From Brienomyrus brachyistius (taxonomy: Eukaryota; Chordata; Actinopteri; Osteoglossiformes; Mormyridae), in assembly GCF_023856365.1 (NCBI RefSeq), contig NC_064555.1:15014254-15078253 (forward strand): a stretch of DNA of 64,000 nucleotides, in the 5' to 3' direction. The notes under the pieces were generated by a model. It was given only the letters and a program-made list of their open reading frames with translations, did not search any database and was not told where the DNA came from. Shown here in pieces: positions 31,339 through 42,790 of this stretch. The number at the start of each line of letters is the position of its first letter. The first letter of the stretch is position 1. The position numbers and the translations under genes were made by a program.

Positions 31339-31480
31339 AAGGGGCGGAGTCACAGGGGCACGGGCCCCACCTGAAAGCTAATTGGCCGCCAGAGTGCCCC
31401 CTCCCCTGTCACTGACTAAATCAAATGACATCATTGGCTAATGGAAAACCATCTCAAAATCTCAAAAGCATGTCTGAAGC
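31339..31480 (-). repeat. Family A repeat
   Basis: Seen: 'aggggcggagtcacaggggc', 'cacctgaaagctaattggcc', 'tcccctgtcactgactaaat' and 'gacatcattggctaatgg'. Confidence 0.88.
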
Positions 31481-31584
31481 TGCTGGGACTTGGCTGTGTG
31501 TTTGGGGGCTTTTCCAGCCGTCCTGTGAAGGTCCCCCAGGAGCTCCGCTGTCCTCCTGAGCTAACGGGTAATTCAGGCTAAGTT

Positions 31585-31632
<48 letters not shown>

Positions 31633-31950
31633 GTGTGTGTGTGTGTGGTCCAGGCATGCATTACATTCTGAGGACCAAATGTCCCCACAATGTGTTAAAA
31701 ACCTGTTATTCTGACATTGTGAGGACCATTTATTGATCCCCACAATGGGAAATACAAATTTATAAAAAATTGGAACTGCAATCAAAAAGCTAAAAATGCT
31801 TTGATCTTGTCTGGTTACTTATGGTTATGGTTAGGGCTGGGTTGGGGTTATGGTCATCATGGCTGGGATTAGGGTTATGCCCAAACAGATATGTTTTAAA
31901 GTGGTGGAAAATGAATTTAAAGTGTACATTTTAATCAAATAAAACTTGTA
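31585..31950 (-). repeat. Family D element, reverse copy, with a long (GT)n at its edge
   Basis: Seen: GT run 31586-31648 with one interruption, then 'ggaccaaatgtccccacaat', 'ttctgacattgtgaggacca', 'caatcaaaaagctaaaaatg' and 'ggttacttatggttatgg'. This is the reverse of 11862-12262. Confidence 0.88.
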
Positions 31951-32080
31951 TACATTAACAGAACTATGAATACTCTTATTTACGGAGTTAACAATGCTAT
32001 CCTCGTACAGTGGAGTACAGAGCCTTTTTGTTTGTACATTGCAGACATACGGCCGGCCCCTTTCCCTCCGCTTCTGTTTT

Positions 32081-32430
32081 ATTTGAAGGAGTGCGAACGA
32101 CAGTGGCGCTTAAGATGTCGCAGTGCCGTGTCCGATGCGCCGTCTCTTGTCGCTCCGGCACGAACGGCCCTGGGGACTTTCATTTACCTGAGAGAAGAAT
32201 TTACTCAGTCAGGAGCTGTCAGCTCATCGCCGTGCATCGGGGGGTGTAAGAGCGGCGAAACAAAGCATCCTCCTCCTCGTCAGGAGTCTCAATGCACCAG
32301 TCTCCCCCCCCCCCGCATATCCCGCCAGCCTGCCCGCACTGACACGCCTCCTGCTGGATAGCTCATTCACAGCTGCGCCAGGGGGGAGCTAACCGTCTTC
32401 AATCTGGTTGGCCGGAGAGCGACAATTGAC
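32081..32430. other. CpG-rich unique patch
   Basis: Seen: about a dozen CpGs in the first 100 bases, in non-repetitive sequence with an 11-base C tract at 32304-32314. Frames on the plus strand (from 31966 and 32010) resemble no family I know. It could be a small promoter or unmethylated element; inference only. Confidence 0.25.
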
Positions 32431-32726
32431 GGCGCTAACGCAGTGGGCGCTAACACATACGGGAGACACATTAAGGCAGGCCAGCATGCAGCTGCGGTGT
32501 GACACTAAGCATACTAATGCCTACATTTATCTTTATAGCATGGGGACGGGGGGACAGGATGCACTGCGTGCATGCATTTTCAGCATGGCGCATGTCTGCT
32601 CACAATCAGACCTACACGACAGACTCTCAGGTTACTCTTGCATGCAACCAGAATTCACACGTGTCTGATGTATGGCCCGTGGTACCAAAAGCAGGCCATA
32701 TCTGTTCAAAAGCTACTTTACACAAT

Positions 32727-32795
32727 CCGGTCCCGAGAGACCCGCAGACAGTACACATTTTTGCTCTCTGTACCGGGAAGAACATGAACGTGGTT
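32727..32795. repeat. Diverged family G fragment
   Basis: Seen: 'cggtcccgagagacccgcag' and 'acagtacacatttttgctct' resemble the family G arm; the second arm is largely lost. Confidence 0.55.
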
Positions 32796-32815
32796 CCCTG
32801 AGGAAACACTGACAT

Positions 32816-32992
32816 GGCCAATGCTTTTATCCAAAGCAACACACATTTCTTTTTGAGTAATCAGGGTTAGCCAGTCCCTGGAGAAAACCAGGGTTCAGGG
32901 CCTCGCTCAAGGGCCCAATGGTGAAACCGCTGACCATGAGGCTAAAACCGGTGACCATTCGATTACAGGCACAGAGTCTGTAGCCGCTAAGA
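32816..32992 (+). repeat. Family B repeat
   Basis: Seen: 'aatgcttttatccaaagcaa', 'tcagggttagccagtccctg', 'cctcgctcaagggcccaatg' and 'gattacaggcacagagtct'. Confidence 0.88.
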
Positions 32993-33621
32993 GTGTGGGG
33001 CGGGTCAGAGCGCTTTCACAGGGCTTGGAGGGGTGGGGCTTATAAGATCGCACATTTATGAACCCCTGAGCACATCTACCTTTGTCAAATTTAAAATCAT
33101 GCAGTCCACACTGGGGCCATACTGGATGGGATAGGTTGCCGTGGCGACCTTTCTCAGCCCGACATGAGGCTCCCAGCTACTAAACCGATGACCAAAGTGG
33201 GCCACCAGCTCCTTGATTGATCCATAACCTCCTAGTTCCACCACCTGCCATTTTCACTTCAGTAAAACTGTGCAGCTCTTGCAACTATACACCAGAGCAT
33301 ATACTGGTATGGGTTTGGGCCGCAGAGCTGGTCTCTAGCTGCGACGCCTCGTCTCCCTCATGCACCTGTGGTTCCCACCAAGCGCGTCCCTCTCTCTGCC
33401 CCCTGTGTAGCATCTCCACATCATAATTCATCACCGGCAATGTTCCGCGTGCCACGCACCGGAGACGAGGCCATCCCAAAGCCAGGTCTCATGCTTGCTT
33501 AAATATTCAGGGACTTTATCACCATGACAAAGGTTACTGAAGAGATAATGAACAACAAAACAGTGCGACACTAATGTCTCTCCGTTCATTCGGGGTAATA
33601 AATCATACTCTTGACTTACTA
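32993..33621. other. Non-coding stretch without recognised elements
   Basis: About 630 bases of apparently unique sequence. A short 'gtggggcttataagatcg' resembles the edge of a family A copy. No exon. Confidence 0.5.
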
Positions 33622-34170
33622 CGGACACTTTATTAGGTACACTTAGCTAGAATTGGGTTTGGACCCACTTTTGCCTCCAGAACTCCTTCAAGGATGGATG
33701 AGCGGCTTGTTCAGAGCAGTCATTCTGTAGACCACTGTAGTACCAGGCTGTTTCTTGCGCACTTGCAGCCTCCACGCTAGCTTTAGCTATCTCGTCTGAT
33801 TTCTGTCATTAGCGAGGCATTTTCCGGCAGAGACATGCCATTTATTGGATTAGGTGTGTCCATCATACCATTCCTCTGTATATTTTAGACATGGTAGTCT
33901 GTGAAGGTCCCAGGAGAACGGCCGATTCACTGATGTTCACTGATGTTCACCATCAAGTGTTCATCATCACGTCAGACACCAACAATCACATCACATTCAA
34001 AAGCACACACAACCAACACCAATGTTTAGCCACACAATAACCAAACTTCCTGACTCTGTCTTCATGCTGCATATATTCAGCTGTAGTCACATGATTTAGT
34101 TACATGATTGACTGTTCAGAAGGGTTGGCTGTTTGCATTGGTGAGCAGGTACATCTAATGAACAGAGTAC
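33622..34170 (-). mobile_element. Family F DNA transposon relic, reverse orientation
   Basis: Seen: 'ggacactttattaggtacac' at the left and 'ggtacatctaatgaacagag' at the right. Between them are 'ttttgcctccagaactcctt', 'gtcattagcgaggcattttc' and 'gttgactgttcag'-like segments in the order of the common fish element. It is much shorter than a full element and has no intact transposase. Confidence 0.65.
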
Positions 34171-36289
34171 TGAACTAACATTCATATTACATGAACGTGG
34201 AGCAATAAAACCAATGAACGGCATAAACATTAAAAGTTTATCTTCTTTTAACACCTCCTTCAATCTGCCAGTATCTCCCAGAAAGTCTTGTTTGGTTTTG
34301 AAACTAAACAGCCTGGTTGTGGCCTTTGATCAACTAACAACGTAATTTAGTTGGATCCACAGCCTCATGTAAAGCAAGAATACAAAACAACATTACACTA
34401 ACTAAATAAAGGTAGATGCTGTCAGAATGACAACAATGTATCCCCTAGATGCCACCCCCCAGCCCCCCACACCGAATCCCTTCTCCCCCCACACTCTCAC
34501 CAAAAAAAAAATCTGTATTAAAAGCCCAACTTTCTGTGACTTCTCTCAAAGTAATCACATTCACCAGATCTCCATCTCAACCTGTCCTTCGCTTTGTCAC
34601 CACTTTGTGGCGCTGCTTCGATTTCATCAGTACCAAAGTTCGAAAGGAGTTTGAAAAGGATCCATCAAACACTTCCTGAGTCATTGTGCTAATGAGATAT
34701 GTGTCGAGATAAACGGCAGACTGGTCCCAACACCATATGAATTCTCTGTCCCAGGAATAAAGAAATACATCCATGTCTCCCCTCCTTGTGAATGAAAGCT
34801 GCAATTTAAGTGAATTAGGCTCCTGAGCGAGCCAGGGCAGGGGTTCATGATAGCTGCTAAGTGAATAGACTCCCATCGGCGCGCGAATTAACCGCAGTGA
34901 ACTCCTACAGTTACAGTTATTAGATTTCATCTGTCTGGTCATTCATCATTAGTTGGAGGATGGGATAAAGGGCTGCCATACGCCTCAGCACGCTCCCAGT
35001 CTCCCCACTGCCTACCCCAGGGCAGGGAGTGGGGGGCTACACTGAATTACGTGCGAGGGCCTCAGGGATGTAGGAATTCAGAATCGAGAATCAGAACCAA
35101 CTGCATTTGCCATGTACAACCCGAATACAAGGAATCTGATTCGGTGTAACTGGTCACATCAAAAAAAATTAAGTAAATTACAAAAATACCATAACCTAAA
35201 GCAGCAACAAAGAGCCACAACCAGCCAGTAATGTAAAACCTTAACAAGTAAGCAGAAAAATACAAGTTTGTACAATTAGGCAGAATGAGATGAATGCAGA
35301 CGATCCCCTAATTAGCTGGGTCCACCAAGACCCCAATAGCCTGGGAGAACATCCACAGCTCTCTTTCAATCCAAGCTTGAGAATTAAAGATGGCCTGCCA
35401 TTAGTCATGTCTCAATGTCACACTTTCCCTCTTCAGCATCATGGCGACGGCTGGAGTCACTGTCGTCCAATCAGAGGGATACACAAACCCCAGCAGCTTC
35501 TGTCATTGGGGCTGCTTTGGCACTGTTACCGAATGCTGACAATCGTTACGCAAAAACAGCTGCGTTCTTGCATCATTCAACAAATGATCCAAGTGATAGG
35601 GTATGCAGAGTTCACCTTGTATGCAGTGACAGGTACGCGATGCCTGCTAGACAAACTTGTGAAACAACGACCAGTTTAGCGCCTCGCTAAAAAAAGGTCA
35701 CAAGCACTAGCATTGGGGGGCTTAAGCGTGCGGGTGCTCTTGTCATTATAATGAGCTCTTGATACATGACTAAGAGCCATTAGACTGTATCGCTAATACA
35801 ACATTCAGGGCAATTAACCTCTGTTGCTGTGGGCAATAGTGTTGTGACCCAACATCTCAACATGGCTGCTGTCAAGCCTACTCTGGGAAATTTAGAGCCA
35901 TAAGCAGCCGGTTGAGGTACGGTGATGCTCGAGGTTCATTAAAGGTAAAGAAAGGTGGGAAACATGAAAAAAGAAGGCATTATAAGGGGTATGGCTGACC
36001 AGAGTGCCTGTTTATGCGACCTTTTCCAGCCAACAACCACTCCTGGGAAGCTCCATTCTGGGAAGTAGAGCTAGTGCTACTGCTGATGCTGTAAGAAGTG
36101 TCCAGCCATTTGAGCCAATCAGACTGACTCGCGGGCTGACTCGAGGTGACCACAATGATGTCAGGGTACCCATTAAAGCACCCACAGTGAGTGACCATGT
36201 AACCTGGTTGGGGGGGCTGTTGGCTGGAGCCAGAACCGCCATTTCATTTTGATATTCCATCTACTCGCCAATGTTTATTTTTTTTTGGA

Positions 36290-36588
36290 GGACGGATCAG
36301 CAAGGTGGGTGAGACCTTTGAGGGCAGTCGAGGGAGTCGGTGAGATCTGGAGGCCGCAGGGGGTTGCGAAAGATGAGGCCTGGATAATCGCATTTCTAAA
36401 GGAGAGGACGACGAGAGGCCGTGGAATGCGACGCTAGCCCACTCGGTGCGGGAGATGAACAGGAGCTCTCAGCAGGCGTCAATGGGCCAGCCTTCATCTC
36501 CGCACTTCAGCAACACTCCCGGGGCTGGCTGTCGCCGGCCTCTGAAGCGGACAGCACCACACTGGAGACGTCGGCGCTGCTGCCGGTA
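36290..36588 (+). other. CpG-rich patch ending in a consensus splice donor
   Basis: Seen: roughly 20 or more CpGs in 300 bases and an open frame from 36421 that reads through 'GDEQELSAGVNGPAFISALQ' to LETSALLP. It ends at a CTGCCG|gtaagc donor (36588/36589). The protein is not one I know. No strong acceptor is visible upstream, so if this is an exon it would be a first exon on the plus strand. It could equally be a small CpG island. Confidence 0.25.
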
Positions 36589-38559
36589 AGCAGTTTAGTC
36601 TGTGTGAGACCGACGAAGTCTTCTAGGTTAGCGCTTTGAAGTTGTGATGAGCAACTTTTCACATTAAACACGTTTACTTTACTTTGCTCGTTTACTCTGT
36701 GTACTTAAAGGACCACAGCACTTCTTCACAGTGTTTTGCGTTAAAGGATATGCAGATACTTACTGAAATATTGATTGTTTCAGACTGTAAGTCTAATTTT
36801 TGACAATTGATTCTAATGTCCAAATATCGACTTTATTTACCTGGTAATTTAAATGCTACTATTAGGCAGGGCCTCGGGAGCAGATACTGGGAAAATGTAA
36901 CATTTTACTGTCAGCACCAATGCACACACCCTGCTCAACACGCATGCTCAGCAAAATGAATTGCAGTTGTAGGAATTGGCATTGAAATATTTGGTATCAG
37001 ACTGAATGAAAATCAGTGGCCAACCCTACAAAGCATGTCCTGCCTATTTGACCTCTGCCACACCTCCATTCTGCCATTTCCTACAACGGCATTCAACTTC
37101 CTGCTCCTCGAATGAAGATTCCCCTGATCAGGCATTTTGTAACTCCTGGGGCTGTTCGTGATCAGACTCAGCAGTGGTTCACATGTTATACCAGCCCAAA
37201 ACTGTTACACCTGGTGGAAAGACAAGTGCAATTTCTTGGCCTAACATCTCATGTCTTTCACATTTGTAATAGCAGGTGCTGAAATTTAGTCTGTGTCCTG
37301 CATTGGTGACAGAAATGCAATTTCCTCCGGTCCTTTATTCATTACAACGTCAGTTACCCTCTCAGAAGAACCTTGTGTTCACAACGCAACGGATTAAAAA
37401 ATAAATCATCTATTAGATTTATAGCTACTTCTTATCCCAGAAATGACATATTGATGATTTGATGCAAGAAGAACCGTTTTACATCGGTGAGTTTTTTGTA
37501 AAGTTATGCTGCTCTGGAATATACAGTGAAGATTTAGAGATCAAATAAACCGTCAGTGAAAAAAAGCGAGAGAGAGCTGAAAGAAAAAAGAGGCTTTGAG
37601 CTTTTTTTGAAGGGTGCGAGGATAGGTTGGTGTGGCATAATCTAGTACAGGAGACAGAAGGACCTTATTATAGAAAAGCAGTTCTGTGTTGAAGATGCAG
37701 GGTACATTTGCAGGATTAAAGTTTGGAGTCCGCGGGCCGTCAGGGGTACTCACTGCCTTGCCATCTGGAAAATGTTCTCCATGTCGCTGGTAGGAATGGC
37801 TTGGATTCTCTTACGTTTCTCTCCACTGGTTTTTACATGAGGGATCCTAGTCACTGGCCACCCCCGGGAACCTGGAAAGGAGAAGGGCGGCAATGTCACG
37901 AATGGATTGCAGTGATGACCATCTGGCCCTCGAGCTCCTGAGATTAAGAACAGCCCCCTCCCTCACTTCACGAGGACAACAGGAGGTGTGCGGGTACTGA
38001 AGACTGCGGGACCTGGTCTGGGGTAAATCCTGGCAATAAGGACAATTGCCCAGAGGCTCCTCCTCTTTAGAAAGGGAGCTGATTTATGAAATACCCCCTC
38101 CCCGGAAAGTAAAAAAAAATGGGGGGTGTCATTTTTATTTTAACTTCTATGGAATTCAAGAGAAGTCATTTCAGTAGAGCAGTAGGAGGCTCAATGAACA
38201 TCCACAAAGCAAGCAAACTGCTCAGAATGAAACCATGTGCATTTCTTATGTTTATGTGTTTTTTGGGGGTAAATATTGTTCGCAAAATGAACGATAAAAG
38301 TGATTTTTAAAGTCATCTTGCAAAAGTCATCCCCTTGCAAAGCAAGTTTAATTCAATATTCTAACCATATTTCGAGGCTGGCCCCAATTCCCACTGACAC
38401 GGTAATATAAGGCCAAAGTAAACAAATCTTTTACAGCACCCAAAGGAGAAATTTATCTTGACACTTGCACAAAATGGAGGGGGCTAGGGGGCCATTGATA
38501 CACATGCACTGTTGTGCCGAGCAGCTGAAAACATGTACCCCAGACGACATCCCTAGATG

Positions 38560-38840
38560 TACCTTACATGTATTACACGAGAGGGGTACACCTTCACAGA
38601 TTTCCCCTTCCCATTTTCATCAGGGGATCCGTGTAATAGGAGGCGCTCACGGATACGGAAGCTGTTTCGCGGATGATGGTAATGAGTTATTTCTGTCTAC
38701 GGGAGGCTCTGCCTAATGCAAGTCAACAGCCATGGCAGCGATAACAAAAACAAATATATTAATGACATTATTAATATGCGCCATGGACCTCATCTCGAAA
38801 AGTGAAACAGACAATTAATAAATGGATGAATTATTAAGAA
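38560..38840. other. ATTA-rich unique block, possible enhancer-like element
   Basis: Seen: unique sequence with an exact 8-bp inverted repeat atattaat/attaatat (38756-38763 and 38770-38777), a POU-like 'taatgcaagt' and further attaat cores. No ORF. A role in regulation is inference. Confidence 0.3.
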
Positions 38841-41352
38841 TTCCCGGACCGCGAGTGTACGCGCGTGACACCTTTGCTGTGTTGCGCGTCAATGCATGAG
38901 TGTGTGACCACACAGTGTGTGAGGTTATTCTATGATGTAATATGAAAGTGAGCATGACTGTGTATGTTTGTGTTAGATGTGATAAGGGTCTCGGTCTCAG
39001 TGTACATTTCCACAAATGCTAATATGTATTTTTCATTGTTTCCAGAGACCAGATACTATCATTACGACAGAGCACAACTATTCTCACCACGGCTCTCCGA
39101 AACCCATTACTACATTTCTCTCTAAAGTGTCGGTTTCGTTTTTTCTGCTTGTCAACACAGCGACCTTTCTGTAGTCAATGGAGCAAAAGGACTTCTATTT
39201 TTTTTTTTTTACTTTAACAGCAGAAAACCACACAGCAGAAGGAAAAAAAGAAACTGTGGAGGTAAAGGTACTTTGTGATAAGCCATTCGTGAAAGCGTGA
39301 AATGCAGACGCAAAACTCGCTTAATCGCTTTATTGACCAAATACCAGCCACAGCTTCACAGAGGTCACTTTCAAAGCGAGGTATCGAGCCACTAATGAAA
39401 AATCTGCTGCTTGCACAGGGTTACTATAATGAAAAAAGGATCCCAGGCCACTATGACAGAAGTAAGAGTTAGGGGCTCTTATCCTGCAGGTTATGGGGTC
39501 GGATCCCGTTGGGACCACGTCTCTTTCGAAACACAGTCGCGTGACAGAATTGTAGGAACACAGGAAATTTATCTGCTCAGTACCAAATTTGCTTTATTCC
39601 CTAACAGTGTCTTCTTCCCGCTTTCCCGTTTAAATCGGCGTGCAGCAAAAAGACGGAGCGAAAGCCTTCCGAAGAAAGCGTGTCGGCCCTGAGCTGCTGC
39701 AAACACTCGCCATCGTAGGATAATGTACCAAGAGGTTTTTATGACGCTCTGGGTCACTGTCAGTTTTCGGAGCAGAGCTCAGATTACGAGTCGCGCTGGA
39801 CCACGTCCTGCAGAGCCTGCACCACTCCACGGAACACGGTGTCCCTAAATTTGCCCAAACTTGAATATGTTTAAATTTAACACTAAAATTGTGTTCCAAA
39901 GCTGGGATTTATAAAACTTGCTTATGACATTTTTGGAGGTTGTGATGCTGCCCACACTCAGGGATTTAAAATCTGTGTAAGGATGGGATGGCTGGCCCAG
40001 TACCAGTGAACACCTGCACCAATGCACCATGGGATACGATCCCATTACAGACCCCTGACTAACACAACATGACCCCCAGCTTGACAAGCAGCCAGCACAG
40101 ATCTTTAACTAATGGCCACATTGCTTAAACACATCAGCTGCAGTGCAGGTGTGGGTCTGCGGGGGTAGCCATAGGGGGGGAGGTTGGGCACTCCTCCTGG
40201 AAAGGGTCCATATAAATGACAGGTCTCCTTAATCACCATGCCCATGAGATTTCCTGTGAGGAAACTGATTTAGGAGAAAGTAGCTTTTCGTCATAATGGA
40301 ATCAATACTGTGTTTTTCTTTTAACGATACCCTTCCTGCTAGCCATTTAGCTGGACCTTAAACTAATGGCATATTCTAGAACAGGGGTATTCAACTAAAA
40401 CTTAGAGAGGTCCAGTTAGAGAAAATTTCTTGATGCAAAGGTTCGGAAGATCGTAATGTCTAACTATTTAGTGTGATATATATTTAAGTAGCCCTTTAGT
40501 TGTATAAACATTGCATGTAATCAATACCTGACAGTTTCAGGTATTTAACCGTGTAAATACACTTTTGACGTAGGTAATTTTAGGTTTATAATGAATAATA
40601 TAGATTTGCCGTAAGATTTCCTGTGTGAGTCTGAAAGTGTGAGTGTCATAGTTGATTCATATAACAAATAACATTACTTTTACATTTGTTAAAAAGCGGA
40701 AACTTCAACGAATCGTTGAAATCACCAAAAAACTACGTCTATTTATTCAACGTGTTTTATAATACATATTGTGTTTGAAAACTTTTCAGCTTTACGATTT
40801 CAGGACAGATCCACTCTGCTTTTTGGTTGCGGCTGCTAGCTTCGCTGTTGCTATTAACACTAATGGCACATTAGCGCAAACAAAGGGCTGCATATGCATA
40901 ACTACATCTTGCTTGGCGGTTAAAGGCGTCTGACGTTCATTGGTGTGAGAAACGGTGGTTCTAAACCACTACCACTAAAAGACAACAGAAGCTGCGGTGG
41001 TTAAAATAGAAGCGTCCCGTCAGGTTTTAAATCATAACTTTCTGGTTTTGGTTATTGGTCCGGGTCCGTATGGGACAGCTTCTGGGTCCGGACCGCGGTC
41101 TGCCTGTTAGTGACCTCTGTTGTAGATGGACTAAACATTACAACCACTGTTAAGTTCATGTCCAGCCTGTGAGTATTCTTCCTCGCCATTCTCTACATCC
41201 AAGCCTATAATTCACACCTGTTATAAGGCTCCATTATCTCCTGAAACAGACACACAGTCTTATGAACTCAAAAGATTTGATTCGTGTTTCATTATTTTTT
41301 TGATAAGACTAATATCTGATCATCCGAGTCCCACTCAGCCTTCAGGAAGTGC

Positions 41353-41468
41353 CTCAAGACCTCATCAAGCCCTCCAATGACTTCATCGAGCCCTCTAATG
41401 ACTTCATAGAGCCCTCCAATGACCTCATCGAGTCCTCTAATGACCTCATCGAATCCTCCAATCACTGA
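41353..41468 (+). repeat. 21-bp tandem repeat, about five copies
   Basis: Seen: unit 'gacctcatcgagccctctaa' plus t, with steady single-base changes. It is in frame (21 bp), but no flanking exon signal was recognised. Confidence 0.92.
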
Positions 41469-42527
41469 CCTGCTTTTGCCTCTTTAACTTCTTTTTTATC
41501 TGTGACCCCTTTGTGGGTCTCTTCCATATCTACTTAGCATCCTGAATGTTCTTTTTGTGCTTGTCTTTGATGGAAAATCCCTCTTCTTAGGTTCTTGAAA
41601 TGCCTGGTTCCAGTGCTAACCTGGACTACTTACTGGTTATACATTGGTAGCTCAGCCTAGTCGACTCCTTGATAGCCATATGTTTTTAATGTGTTACCTG
41701 CTTCATCACATTGGACACAAGTATCTGCTAAATAAATAATGTAGCTGCGAATGTAACATGCGGAATGTTTTTGGTTTCCTTGCAAACCATTTAGGACAAG
41801 GTAACAATTTTTATTGATATCAACAAAACTAATATACTGTTATAAAATGTAAATGATAAAATACTTTAACATGCCCTTCCTGGGTCGTACAGTGGCATTA
41901 GCATGGTCTCACAGCTTGAGATTTCTGTCTGTGTGGAGCATGCATGTTCTCCCGGTCTCGATCACGTCTCCCTCCACAGCCCAAAGGACACAGATTCGAA
42001 ATTTCCAATAATGCCTTGCTCAGTGAAGGACTGTAATCCTGTCCAGGCTGATAGGCTCCAAACAGCCCTATACAACACATGTTGTTATGAAAGATGGATA
42101 GAATATGTCTTCTTTTTATAGTATAGAAAATGGAAATCGCAATGTAAATTACCTTTGTGTTTAATAGCATTTCTTACTTTAAGGAAACGGAGTTGTAATA
42201 TGAAGTTATGGGTGCCGGAAGGTATGGCCATCATTCTGCGGTCATCGTTTAACATCAGACGCCATTGGCCACTTGTCTCAGCCCCGTCCATCACTGGCCC
42301 CCATTAGCAGGGCTCTCAGTGGCTCTCTTACACCCACCCCCCATAAGCCTCCTGTTCCGGTTTCTGCCAGGGCCCATATTACTCAGTCCATCTGGGCAAT
42401 ACAGATACCATTTAGAAAGCAGTTAAGGTACCGTGCACATCGCCAAACAGACCAGAACTCTGAGAGCCAGCACCTTGGATCCGCACGTCTCTGTCAGTGA
42501 AGTAACATGGCAGGAAGCAACTAGAGG
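41469..42527. other. Non-coding stretch with a family C element
   Basis: Mostly unremarkable AT-rich sequence, apart from the family C copy at 41885-42115. No exon recognised. Confidence 0.55.
41885..42115 (+). repeat. Family C interspersed repeat
   Basis: Seen: 'tgtgtggagcatgcatgttc', 'tcccggtctcgatcacgtct', 'cctccacagcccaaaggaca' and a diverged 'tgtccaggctgataggctcc'. Confidence 0.8.
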
Positions 42528-42775
42528 CAATCCATCCATCCGTCCATCCCAACCACTTACCTATGTATGAGCTATGGTCAGCGGGCATACTCCAGGAATT
42601 CGTAATTTCAGGAACCACAAACTGGGCTGAATAAAATGCTACAACATAAAATGCTGCTGTAAGAACTGGAAAAAAACATGTCTGGGCCCCCCTACACCTT
42701 GGGGCCCTGGGTTACAGCCCATGCACAATGCAGGGGATATCCTGGACAGGATGCCAGTCCCTCACTGGGCTGCTG
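42528..42775 (-). repeat. Family C fragment next to the 40-bp array
   Basis: Seen: 'aatccatccatccgtccatc' and, further right, 'tatcctggacaggatgccag' followed by 'tccctcactgggctgctgg'. It ends about 16 bases before the 40-bp minisatellite. Confidence 0.55.
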
Positions 42776-42790
42776 GCTTGGCGGTGGCAC

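Larger units (their letters stand above)
34171..41352. other. Long non-coding stretch with few repeats
   Basis: About 7.2 kb with little interspersed repeat content and no recognisable protein exon. Notable parts are a CpG-rich patch at 36290-36600 and an ATTA-rich block at 38560-38840. The sequence between 40380 and 41120 has the look of an old repeat but I cannot name it. The lower repeat density than elsewhere might reflect constraint. Confidence 0.55.
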
